From assembly GCA_023433835.1 (NCBI GenBank), contig JAEYTW010000449.1, forward strand, positions 1 through 13,886: a stretch of 13,886 nt of DNA. The letters run 5' to 3'. This stretch comes from Pseudomonadota bacterium (GTDB lineage: Bacteria; Pseudomonadota; Alphaproteobacteria; Ferrovibrionales; Ferrovibrionaceae). The notes under the pieces are model-generated. The model was given only the letters and a program-made list of their open reading frames with translations, searched no databases and was not told where the DNA came from. Made by a program: the position numbers and the translations under genes. Shown piece after piece: positions 1 through 6,774 of the stretch (within the stretch, counting starts at the first letter, position 1; each line of letters begins with the position of its first letter).

Positions 1-296
1 CCGCCCACCCGGCGGCGGACCTGAGCGTCGCGGCCCTGGCCGGCCGGATGGGGCTGAGCCCGCGCCATTTCGCCCGGCTGTTCCGGGCCGAGCTCGGCCT
101 GACCCCGGCCGCCTGGGTCGAGGCCGCGCGGGTCACGGCGGCCCGCCGCCTGCTCGAAGGCGGGCAGGAAACACCCAAGCAGGTCGCCGCCGCCTGCGGC
201 TTCGCCGATGCCGACACCTTGCGCCGCGCCTTCGCCCGCCATGTCGGTGTGACGCCAGCCGAATACCGGCGGCGCCACGGCGGCGTACCGGGTTGA
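1..296 (+). CDS. AraC-family transcriptional regulator, C-terminal part (5' end outside window)
   Basis: The reading frame is open from base 3 and ends at TGA 294-296. Only the C-terminal DNA-binding region, about 97 residues, is inside the window. It shows the double helix-turn-helix of AraC/XylS proteins. The first HTH contains LAGRMGLSPRHFARLFRAE, followed by the connecting helix (AARVTAARRLLE). The second HTH contains VAAACGFADADTLRRAFARHVGVTPAEYRR. The GVTPAEYRRR ending is typical of the family, and the spelling resembles GlxA-type members that carry an N-terminal DJ-1/PfpI-like domain, but that domain is not visible here. An internal ATG at 48 is an artefact of truncation: the codons before it already read as helix 1 of the first HTH. 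Target genes cannot be deduced. Confidence 0.9.
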   Translation, partial: AHPAADLSVAALAGRMGLSPRHFARLFRAELGLTPAAWVEAARVTAARRLLEGGQETPKQVAAACGFADADTLRRAFARHVGVTPAEYRRRHGGVPG

Positions 297-343
297 TCGG
301 GCCGGGCGATGCTGGATATTGGTCTTGGCCGAGGGAGGCAATG

Positions 344-511
344 ATGCCAAGCATGATCCCCAAGCTGTTCATGGACGGGGATGATCAAGCAGTGGAACTG
401 CCTGACGAATTCCGTTTCGAGGGAGACGAGGTCTTTATCTGGCGAGACCCGCGAACCGGCGATGTCGTTCTGTCGTGCCGAGCGCAGATCCCGGAACCCT
501 GCCGATCGTGA
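344..511 (+). CDS. Short orphan VapB-like antitoxin (AbrB/MazE fold), probably degenerate
   Basis: A 55-residue protein whose core PKLFMDGDDQAVELP followed by FRFEGDEVFIWRDP matches the swapped-hairpin domain of VapB antitoxins, which repress their own operon and neutralise a VapC PIN-domain RNase. The start at 344 is chosen because GGGAGG (333-338) lies 5 bases upstream; ATG 341 would be too close, and in-frame starts further up lack a ribosome site. Three features are odd. No vapC toxin follows. The protein ends soon after DVVLS, where VapB proteins usually continue with a toxin-binding tail. The loop that is normally basic (GRSQAVRLP-like) is acidic here (GDDQAVELP). It is therefore either a decayed antitoxin or a solitary protein of this fold. 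The family call is fair; function is doubtful. Confidence 0.6.
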   Translation: MPSMIPKLFMDGDDQAVELPDEFRFEGDEVFIWRDPRTGDVVLSCRAQIPEPCRS

Positions 512-520
512 GCAGCCTTG

Positions 521-544
521 GGCTTGAGGCGCAGCGGTCAAGCC
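521..544 (+). repeat. Small inverted repeat after the VapB-like gene
   Basis: GGCTTGA (521-527) and TCAAGCC (538-544) form a 7-bp perfect stem around a 10-base loop, 10 bases after the VapB-like stop codon. There is no T-run behind it, so it is at best a weak terminator-like hairpin. Confidence 0.3.
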
Positions 545-642
545 GCGCGTCACGCCTCCAAGATTGCCGTGAGGTAACCATCGGCCCGGTCGACCGCCAC
601 ATAGGCTTCCGGCCTGGTTATCGACCGCAACCGATCCGAACT

Positions 643-1494
643 TTACGGCCCCAGCACCTTTCTCATCGAGGCCCGCTGCATCGAGCGTGGCGTCAGGCGA
701 TTTGAAAACGCGACAAAGTTGTTGATGAAGCCGGCGACGACGGATGCCTTGCCCCGAGAAAGCGCGCGGATGCCGCTTTCGGCGACCGGCCGCGGCTGCA
801 TCGTCAGCAGGCGCAACAGCGGCGAGACCGGGGCGCCGGCCGCGGCGTCGAACCCCGTTTCGGTATGCCCGGGGCAGAGACTGGTGACGACGACGCCGCG
901 CGGGCGAAGTTCGTCATGCAATGCTTCGCCGAAGGCCAGCACATAGGATTTCGTGGCCGCATAGACGGCATAGCTGGGTACGGCCTGGAAAGCCAGCAGG
1001 CTGGCGACAAGAAGGATCTGTCCGGATCCGCGCGCGGCCATTTCGCGGCCGAACACATGGCTGAGTTCGGTGAGCGCCGTTATGTTCACCTGGATCATGT
1101 CGCCGGTGCGCTCGATCGGCGTCTCCAGGAAGTCCCCGTGCAAGCCGTAGCCGGCATTGTTCACCAGGATATCGATTGCGATCGATCTTTCGTCCAGGGT
1201 CGCTTTCAGGCGCGCGGCGGCACCCGGCGCGGCGAGATCGATCGGTTCGACGATGACGTCTACGCCATGCCGGACCCGGAGTTCGGCGGCGATTTCCTCC
1301 ATGGGTGCCTGTCGCCGGGCAGCGAGCACGAGGTCGACCTTCCGCGCCGCCAGCAGATCGGCAAATTGGCGGCCGAGGCCGCTTGACGCGCCGGTGATCA
1401 GCGCGCGCTTTCCGGCGGGACCGGCCATATCTTCAACGATGGACACCGGCTCGTCCGCATCCGGGGCGGCAGTCCGTGGCATGGGCTTCTCCAT
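643..1494 (-). CDS. SDR-family NAD(P)-dependent oxidoreductase
   Basis: A classical short-chain dehydrogenase/reductase of 283 residues. The Rossmann motif TGASSGLG lies at 34-41, with Arg60-Arg61 after strand 2 favouring NADP(H). The NNAG motif is at 112-115. The catalytic tetrad is Asn137, Ser165, Tyr178 and Lys182 (YAATK). The C-terminal segment after 200 (PGHTETGFD) is the usual SDR substrate lid. The substrate is unknown. It lies 5 bases downstream of the TetR gene on the same strand, so the two form an operon divergent from the RND pump genes. A second start, ATG at 1482 (Met5), has GGAG 6 bases upstream and may be the true one; residues before about 24 are not part of the fold. The product may act on the compound that the regulator senses, but that is inference. 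Confidence 0.9.
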   Translation of the reverse strand: MEKPMPRTAAPDADEPVSIVEDMAGPAGKRALITGASSGLGRQFADLLAARKVDLVLAARRQAPMEEIAAELRVRHGVDVIVEPIDLAAPGAAARLKATLDERSIAIDILVNNAGYGLHGDFLETPIERTGDMIQVNITALTELSHVFGREMAARGSGQILLVASLLAFQAVPSYAVYAATKSYVLAFGEALHDELRPRGVVVTSLCPGHTETGFDAAAGAPVSPLLRLLTMQPRPVAESGIRALSRGKASVVAGFINNFVAFSNRLTPRSMQRASMRKVLGP

Positions 1495-1499
1495 CCATC

Positions 1500-2078
1500 T
1501 CAGGAGGACGCGACGTCACGCACATGCCCGGCCGCGGAATCGAGGAAGGACCGGGCGAGATCGGGATCGTTGAGCACGCGCGACAGCGTCAGCGCCCCGA
1601 CCATCGTCGAGAGAACGACCATGGCCTTGCCAGCCGACTTTTCCTGACCCGCGGCGGAGATCAGCGCGTCGAGGACGCCCAGATGTGCCCTGATCCCTGC
1701 TTCGAACGACGCCTTCACGTCAGCGCCCTGCCTTGCGGCGTCCGACCCCAGCGCCACGATCGGGCAGCCGTCCATCTTGTCCTCGCGGTGGCCGCTGCTC
1801 AGGTAGAAACCGATCAGCGCGCCCAGCGGGTCGGAAGGGTCGGCAGCCGCTCCCTCCGTCCAGCGCCGGGCGGCGCTCTCCAAGGCGCGCCTGGAAGCCT
1901 GCTCGATCAGATCGTCCTTGGAGGCGAACTGCTTGTAGAACGCGCCCTGGGTCAGCCCGGCGCCTTCCATCAGATCCTTCAGCCCGATGCCGTCGAAGCC
2001 GTGCGCCCGGAACAGGCGAGCTGCCACGTTGATGACTGTCTGGCGATTCTCGGCTGCCTGCACGCGGCTGACGCGCAT
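1500..2078 (-). CDS. TetR/AcrR-family transcriptional regulator
   Basis: A 192-residue TetR-type repressor. The N-terminal domain (about 10-58) has the expected helix 1 (VINVAARLFRAHGFDG), the HTH (IGLKDLMEGAGLTQGAFYKQF, about 31-51) and the SKDDLI that starts helix 4. The C-terminal ligand and dimer domain includes GCPIVALGSD, with a single Cys105. The ATG at 2078 has AAGGA upstream at a normal distance. The gene is first in the minus-strand operon with the SDR gene and faces the RND efflux genes across a spacer with three copies of a TTAGATT-type motif. The arrangement fits a local repressor of both the pump and its own operon, released by a pump substrate. The ligand cannot be read from sequence. 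Confidence 0.92.
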   Translation of the reverse strand: MRVSRVQAAENRQTVINVAARLFRAHGFDGIGLKDLMEGAGLTQGAFYKQFASKDDLIEQASRRALESAARRWTEGAAADPSDPLGALIGFYLSSGHREDKMDGCPIVALGSDAARQGADVKASFEAGIRAHLGVLDALISAAGQEKSAGKAMVVLSTMVGALTLSRVLNDPDLARSFLDSAAGHVRDVASS

Positions 2079-2090
2079 GGTGGGTTTCCT

Positions 2091-2109
2091 TTTAGATTTC
2101 GTTCAAGCT
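2091..2109 (+). promoter_or_regulatory. Putative TetR operator, copy A (diverged)
   Basis: TTTAGATTTCGTTCAAGCT matches copy B (2161-2179) at the first eight bases and 12 of the first 14. It sits between the candidate tetR -10 box and the tetR start codon, where a bound repressor would block its own operon. It is the weakest of the three copies. Confidence 0.4.
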
Positions 2110-2137
2110 CTATATATCACATAGCGGTCGCACGCAA
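2109..2137 (-). promoter_or_regulatory. Candidate promoter of the tetR-SDR operon
   Basis: On the minus strand, TTGCGT (2137-2132) and TATAGA (2114-2109) are 17 bases apart and upstream of the tetR start at 2078. Matches to the consensus are partial (3/6 and 4/6). The predicted transcription start, near 2102, falls in motif copy A (2091-2108). Confidence 0.35.
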
Positions 2138-2160
2138 GCTATCGTAGGCAAGGAGGTCGA

Positions 2161-2213
2161 TTTAGATTGCGATCGACATATAAATCCTTTATGGATGTCG
2201 ATCATAATCTAAT
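2161..2213. promoter_or_regulatory. Large imperfect inverted repeat; putative double TetR operator at the RND promoter
   Basis: Left arm TTAGATTGCGATCGACAT (2162-2179) and right arm ATGTCGATCATAATCTAA (2195-2212) are reverse complements at 16 of 18 positions. Inside them ATAAA (2180-2184) pairs with TTTAT (2188-2192) around TCC, leaving GG 2193-2194 as the only bulge. Each arm is itself a weak dyad (GAT-N4-ATC), so the structure reads as two head-to-head operators with centres 35 bp apart. AT-rich hexamers TATAAA (2179-2184) and CATAAT (2203-2208) within it are candidate -10 boxes for the efflux operon. The position between divergent tetR and efflux genes supports repressor binding; which protein binds is inferred. 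Confidence 0.6.
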
Positions 2214-2249
2214 TTGCGTGCTCGCACGCCCGTTGATGGATCGTCGTTC

Positions 2250-3371
2250 ATGGTACGCAGGCAGCTTCTCCTCATTGGCGCAGTCGCGTCTTCGGCCGCG
2301 GCCGTCGCCGCGGTGGTGTTCGTCGCGCAAGGGCTGCGCCACAACGCGGCAGTCGCCGCGGACACGCGCTCGGCGCCGCCGCTGGTCCGGATAGCGCGTG
2401 CAACCGGCGTCGCCGGCCTCGAGCGCTCCTTCACCGGCACGATCGCCGCGCGGGTGCAAAGCAATCTTGGCTTCCGCGTGCCGGGCAAGATCGTCGAAAG
2501 GCTGGTCGATGTCGGCCAGCAGGTCAGGGCGGGCCAGCCGCTGATGCGTATCGATGATACCGATCTGCGTCTGGCCGTGACCGCCCGGCGCAATGCGGTA
2601 GCGGCTGCCCGCGCCGTTCTGGTTCAGGCCAGCGCGGACGAGAAGCGCTACGCGGCTCTGGCCAAGGGCGGCATTGCGGCGACGCCCCAGCGGTACGAGC
2701 AGGCCCGCGCCGCGGTGGACACTGCCGAAGCGCAACTGGCGGCCGCCCAGGCGGAGGCGGAGGTCGCCCGGAACGCGGCAACCTATTCGACATTGGTGGC
2801 CGGCGCGGATGGAACGGTGGTCGCCACCCTCGGAGAACCGGGCCAGGTCGTCGTTGCGGGGCAGGCGGTGGTCCAACTGGCCCATGCCGGTCCACGCGAA
2901 GCACTGGTCACGCTGCCGGAAACAATCCGCCCCGCACTCGGCTCGGTGGCGGAAGCCAGTCTCTACGGCAGCGCCGGGCTGCGCGGCAAGGCGCGGCTGC
3001 GGCAGATTTCCGATGCTGCCGATACCCAGACCCGAACCTATGAAGCGCGTTACGTGCTCGAGGGAGATGCCGCCGCGGCGCCTCTCGGCGCGACCGTCAC
3101 CATCACGATCGCCGATGGTGAAACGCGGTCCGACGTCGCCGTGCCGATCGGCGCCGTGCTGGATGACGGCAACCGCACCGGGATCTGGCTTTTCGATCGC
3201 AGTTCCTCGACCGTCCGGTTCGCCGCCATCAGGATCAAGCGGCTCGACAGCGAAACGGCAACCGTCATCGGCATTGAACCGGGGCAGGACATCGTGGCGC
3301 TCGGGGCCCATCTGCTCAGCGAGGGCGCGCCGGTCAGGACCGGTATCGAAGCCCGGGCGGCTGCCCGATGA
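2250..3371 (+). CDS. RND efflux pump periplasmic adaptor subunit (membrane fusion protein)
   Basis: An HlyD/AcrA-type adaptor of about 373 residues, linking an inner-membrane RND transporter to an outer-membrane channel. It starts with MVRRQ and a hydrophobic segment (about 6-27), a signal anchor. The first half of the biotinyl-lipoyl domain is GFRVPGKIVERLVDVGQQV (from about 74). An Ala-rich alpha-hairpin follows (about 105-180), then the second lipoyl half (ADGTVVATLGEPGQVV, from about 186), beta-barrel and membrane-proximal domains. No lipobox cysteine is seen. ATG 2250 is preferred to an in-frame TTG at 2214: the extra 12 residues are polar and would precede the signal anchor, and the TTG abuts the inverted repeat. 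It overlaps the permease gene by ATGA, indicating translational coupling. Confidence 0.92.
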   Translation: MVRRQLLLIGAVASSAAAVAAVVFVAQGLRHNAAVAADTRSAPPLVRIARATGVAGLERSFTGTIAARVQSNLGFRVPGKIVERLVDVGQQVRAGQPLMRIDDTDLRLAVTARRNAVAAARAVLVQASADEKRYAALAKGGIAATPQRYEQARAAVDTAEAQLAAAQAEAEVARNAATYSTLVAGADGTVVATLGEPGQVVVAGQAVVQLAHAGPREALVTLPETIRPALGSVAEASLYGSAGLRGKARLRQISDAADTQTRTYEARYVLEGDAAAAPLGATVTITIADGETRSDVAVPIGAVLDDGNRTGIWLFDRSSSTVRFAAIRIKRLDSETATVIGIEPGQDIVALGAHLLSEGAPVRTGIEARAAAR

Positions 3372-6300
3372 GCCTAAATCTGTCCGCGCTCGCGGTGCGC
3401 GAGCGGGCCGTCACCCTGTTCTTCATCGTCCTTTTGGCCGCGGCCGGCATTTATGCCTTCGTGAAGCTCGGGCGGGCGGAGGATCCATCCTTCACCATCA
3501 AGACGCTGACCGTCACCGCCGCATGGCCGGGTGCGACGGCGCGCGAGATGCAGGACCTGGTGGCCGAGCCGCTCGAGAAGCGCATTCAGGAACTGACCTG
3601 GTACGACCGTGTCGAGACGACGGCGCGGCCCGGCTTCGCCTACCTCACGGTCACGCTCAAGGACAGTACGCCGCCATCCGCCGTGCAGGAGGAATTCTAT
3701 CAGGCGCGCAAGAAGCTCGGGGACGAGGCGCGCAATCTGCCGCCAGGCGTGCTCGGCCCATTCGTCAACGACGAGTTTTCCGATGTGAGCTTCGCGCTTT
3801 ATGCCTTGAAGGCCCGGGGCATGCCGATGCGCGAACTGGCCCGGCAGGCCGAAGTGATCCGCCAGGATCTTCTGCACGTGCCGGGCGTCAAGAAGATCAA
3901 CATCCTGGGCGAGCGTCCCGAACAGATCTTCGTCGAGTTCTCCTACGCCAAACTGGCGACGCTGGGGGTGTCGGCGCAGGACATCGCGGCGGCCCTGCAG
4001 CGGCAGAACACGGTCATGCCGGCAGGGTCGATCGATACGCACGGGCCGCAGGTTTTCATCCGGTTCGACGGTGCCTATGACAGCATCCAGGCGATCGCCG
4101 ACACGCCGATCGTCGCCGGCGGGCGAACGCTGAGACTGTCCGATGTTGCCGCGGTTCGACGCGGATATCAGGACCCGGAGACCTACGTCATCCGCCATGA
4201 GGGCGAACCGGCCGTCATGCTCGCGGCGGTCATGCAGCAGGGCTGGAACGGGCTGGAACTGGGCAAGGCGCTCGAGGCGCGCGCCGATGCGATCGCCAAG
4301 TCCCTGCCGCTCGGCCTCACGCTTGCGAAGGTGAGCGACCAGGCGGTCAACATCGACGCCGCGGTCGGCGAGTTCATGCTGAAATTCGCGATGGCGCTCG
4401 GCGTCGTCCTGTTCGTGAGCCTGGTCAGCCTTGGTTGGCGGGTCGGCATCGTCGTGGCGCTTGCCGTGCCGCTGACGCTGGCCGCCGTCTTCCTCATCAT
4501 GCTGGAGACCGGCCGGTTCTTCGATCGTATCACGCTGGGCGCGCTGATCCTGGCCCTCGGCCTGCTCGTCGACGACGCCATCATCGCCATCGAGGTCATG
4601 GTGGTGAAGATGGAAGAAGGCATGGATCGTATCAGCGCGGCGGCCCATGCCTGGGGTCACACGGCGGCGCCGATGCTGTCGGGCACGCTTGTCACCATCA
4701 TCGGACTGATGCCCGTCGGATTCGCCAGTTCGAGCGCCGGCGAATACGCCGGCAACATCTTCTGGGTCGTGGGTTTTGCGCTGATCGTGTCCTGGATCGT
4801 CGCGGTCGTCTTCACCCCTTACCTCGGCGTGAAGATGCTGCCGGCAATCAAGCCCGTCGACGGCGGCCACGCCGCGATCTACGACACGCCGCGTTACCGG
4901 CGCCTGCGCAGGCTGATCGAATTCACCGTGCGCCACAAGTTCGTGACATGCGCCATCGTTGCCGCCGCCATGGCCGTTTCCGGCTTGGGCATGGGCACGG
5001 TGAAGCAGCAGTTTTTCCCGACCTCGGACCGCCCCGAGGTGCTGGTCGAGGTCCGCATGCCGGAAGGCACCAGCATCGAGGCCACTGCTGGTGCCGTACA
5101 GAAGTTGGAAAGCTGGCTGAAGGGGCAGGTCGAGGCGAAGCTGGTTACCAGCTATGTCGGCCAGGGAGCGCCGCGCTTCTTCTTTGCGATGGCGCCGGAG
5201 CTGCCTGATCCCGCCTTCGCCAAGATCGTCGTGCTTACGCCGGATGCGGCAGCGCGCGAGGCGCTGAAGCACCGGCTGCGCGATGCGATCTCGGACGGTC
5301 TCGTTCCCGAGGCCTTCGTTCGCGTCACGCAACTCGTGTTCGGGCCCTATACGCCGTTTCCGGTCGAGTTCCGCATCACCGGACCGGATCCGACGCGCCT
5401 GTACCAGATTTCAGAGAATGCCCTCGACATCATGAGAAGCGTTCCGGACGTTCGGCAGGCAAACCGGGACTGGGGAAACCGGGCGCCCGTTCTGCGCTAT
5501 GTTCCCGACCAGAACCGGCTGGGCCTGATCGGCCTTTCGCCGGCCGAAGCCGCCCAGCAGCTGCAATTGCTGCTGACCGGCATTCCCGTCACCCAGGTTC
5601 GCGAAGACATCCGCAACGTTCCCGTGGTCGCGCGCAGCGGCGGCGCCAACCGCCTGGATCCGGCGCGCCTTGCGGACTTCTCGCTGATGAGCCGCAATGG
5701 CCGGCAGGTCCCGCTCGATCAGATCGGGTATTCGGAAATCCGGTTCGAGGAACCGATCCTCAAGCGGCGCGACCGAACGCCGATCATTACGATTCGCTCG
5801 GACATCAACGAGGCGACGCAGCCCCCGGAAGTCTCGCTGCAGGTCATGGCGGCGCTGCAGCCGCTGATCGCCTCGCTTCCGGCCGGGTATCGCATCGAGA
5901 TGGCCGGCAATATCGAGGAATCGCTCAAGGCCAACGCCGCGCTGGTCAAGATCTTCCCGGCAATGATCGCCGCGACGCTGATCGTCATCATCCTCCAGGT
6001 TCGCAGCCTCTCGACCATGACGATGGTCATGCTGACCGCGCCGCTCGGCCTTGCCGGCGTCGTGCCGGTATTGATCGCCTTCGATCAGCCGTTCGGTTTC
6101 AACGCCATTCTCGGACTGATCGGGCTGGCCGGGATCCTGATGCGGAACACGTTGATCCTGACCGAGCAGATCAAGGAAAACCAGGCGGCGGGCCTTGACG
6201 ACTATCATGCCGTCGTCGAGGCAACGGTCCAGCGAACCCGGCCAGTCATCCTGACCGCCCTTGCCGCCGTCCTGGCCTTCATTCCGCTCACCCACTCGGT

Positions 6301-6475
6301 GTTCTGGGGATCGATGGCCTACACGCTGATCGGTGGCACCGCGGTCGGCACGGGGATGATCCTGCTTTTCCTTCCCGCCCTCTACGCCACCTGGTTCCGG
6401 ATTACACCGGCGGCCGATCGCTCCCCGGCGCAACACGCCGGGCGGGCCAGCGATGGATGTGAACAGGAAGCTTGA
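3368..6475 (+). CDS. RND efflux pump inner-membrane permease (AcrB-like)
   Basis: A full-length, 1035-residue proton-driven RND transporter (AcrB is 1049). TM1 is at about 15-33. Two periplasmic porter halves follow the usual order, with TM2-7 from about 330 to 545 and TM8-12 from about 855 to the end. The proton relay is visible: Asp402-Asp403 in GLLVDDAIIAIE (TM4). At the AcrB Lys940 position in TM10 there is Arg926 (GILMRNTLI). RTRPVILTALA supplies the TM11 arginine. The N-terminal GRAEDPSFTIKTLTVTAAWPG and the conserved PGAT region are typical of HAE1-like pumps rather than metal (CusA) pumps. The start codon lies within the adaptor stop. No outer-membrane factor is encoded here, so the pump must borrow a TolC-type channel from elsewhere. 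Substrate unknown. Confidence 0.95.
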   Translation: MSLNLSALAVRERAVTLFFIVLLAAAGIYAFVKLGRAEDPSFTIKTLTVTAAWPGATAREMQDLVAEPLEKRIQELTWYDRVETTARPGFAYLTVTLKDSTPPSAVQEEFYQARKKLGDEARNLPPGVLGPFVNDEFSDVSFALYALKARGMPMRELARQAEVIRQDLLHVPGVKKINILGERPEQIFVEFSYAKLATLGVSAQDIAAALQRQNTVMPAGSIDTHGPQVFIRFDGAYDSIQAIADTPIVAGGRTLRLSDVAAVRRGYQDPETYVIRHEGEPAVMLAAVMQQGWNGLELGKALEARADAIAKSLPLGLTLAKVSDQAVNIDAAVGEFMLKFAMALGVVLFVSLVSLGWRVGIVVALAVPLTLAAVFLIMLETGRFFDRITLGALILALGLLVDDAIIAIEVMVVKMEEGMDRISAAAHAWGHTAAPMLSGTLVTIIGLMPVGFASSSAGEYAGNIFWVVGFALIVSWIVAVVFTPYLGVKMLPAIKPVDGGHAAIYDTPRYRRLRRLIEFTVRHKFVTCAIVAAAMAVSGLGMGTVKQQFFPTSDRPEVLVEVRMPEGTSIEATAGAVQKLESWLKGQVEAKLVTSYVGQGAPRFFFAMAPELPDPAFAKIVVLTPDAAAREALKHRLRDAISDGLVPEAFVRVTQLVFGPYTPFPVEFRITGPDPTRLYQISENALDIMRSVPDVRQANRDWGNRAPVLRYVPDQNRLGLIGLSPAEAAQQLQLLLTGIPVTQVREDIRNVPVVARSGGANRLDPARLADFSLMSRNGRQVPLDQIGYSEIRFEEPILKRRDRTPIITIRSDINEATQPPEVSLQVMAALQPLIASLPAGYRIEMAGNIEESLKANAALVKIFPAMIAATLIVIILQVRSLSTMTMVMLTAPLGLAGVVPVLIAFDQPFGFNAILGLIGLAGILMRNTLILTEQIKENQAAGLDDYHAVVEATVQRTRPVILTALAAVLAFIPLTHSVFWGSMAYTLIGGTAVGTGMILLFLPALYATWFRITPAADRSPAQHAGRASDGCEQEA

Positions 6476-6476
6476 T

Positions 6477-6641
6477 ATGCTGAAGCGTTGGTTTGCGAAA
6501 CTCAGGCGCTGGGTCGAGGCCATCGAGGGGCTCGACGATCCCCACGGCGAGCATCTTGCCCGGCTGGAAGAACGGATACGCCGGCTGGAGGCGGATGTGG
6601 GGGAACTACGCGCCCGCTCTCCCGCGGCACAAGAGCCCTGA
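6477..6641 (+). CDS. Small basic/coiled-coil protein linked to the RND operon
   Basis: A 54-residue protein. Residues 1-20 are amphipathic and basic (MLKRWFAKLRRWVEAIEGLDDP). Residues about 27-46 form a Leu-rich heptad stretch (HLARLEERIRRLEADVGELRAR), likely a short coiled coil. ATG 6477 lies one base after the permease stop and has AGGAAG (6465-6470) 6 bases upstream, so it is preferred to ATG 6453, which overlaps the permease. There is no signal peptide and no membrane helix. The layout resembles small hypothetical proteins of alphaproteobacteria that pair a LDDP motif with a coiled coil, but I cannot name a family. It could bind the pump at the membrane surface, or merely share its transcript. 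Confidence 0.65.
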   Translation: MLKRWFAKLRRWVEAIEGLDDPHGEHLARLEERIRRLEADVGELRARSPAAQEP

Positions 6642-6657
6642 TGGCGTAGGCGCTGAC

Positions 6658-6677
6658 CCGGCCTGCAGCCAGGCCGG
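6658..6677 (+). terminator. Hairpin between the efflux operon and thrC
   Basis: CCGGCCTG (6658-6665) and CAGGCCGG (6670-6677) make a perfect 8-bp stem with the loop CAGC, 17 bases after the small coiled-coil gene. No T-run follows, so it would be an atypical terminator. The rest of the 133-base gap shows no clear promoter hexamers or leader peptide. Confidence 0.4.
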
Positions 6678-6774
6678 CCCTGCGGAATCTGACGAGCCCT
6701 GGTCCCGCTGGGCTTGAGGCTTGGCGGTTAAGGGGGTAACGTCCCGGCCTCTTTCCAGGACCCGAAGGCCTGAC

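Noticed and set aside
475..705. 76-codon plus-strand frame downstream of the VapB-like gene as a possible toxin
   Set aside because: There are no PIN-domain acidic residues or other toxin motifs, and it runs into the antisense of the SDR gene end.
3374..5332. 652-codon open frame on the minus strand opposite the RND permease
   Set aside because: It is antisense to a clear AcrB-like gene, has His/Arg/Asp-rich low-complexity composition and no domain. It comes from GC-biased third positions.
6642..6774. Threonine-type attenuator or leader peptide before thrC
   Set aside because: There is no run of Thr/Ile codons behind a start codon, and only one simple hairpin without a T-run.
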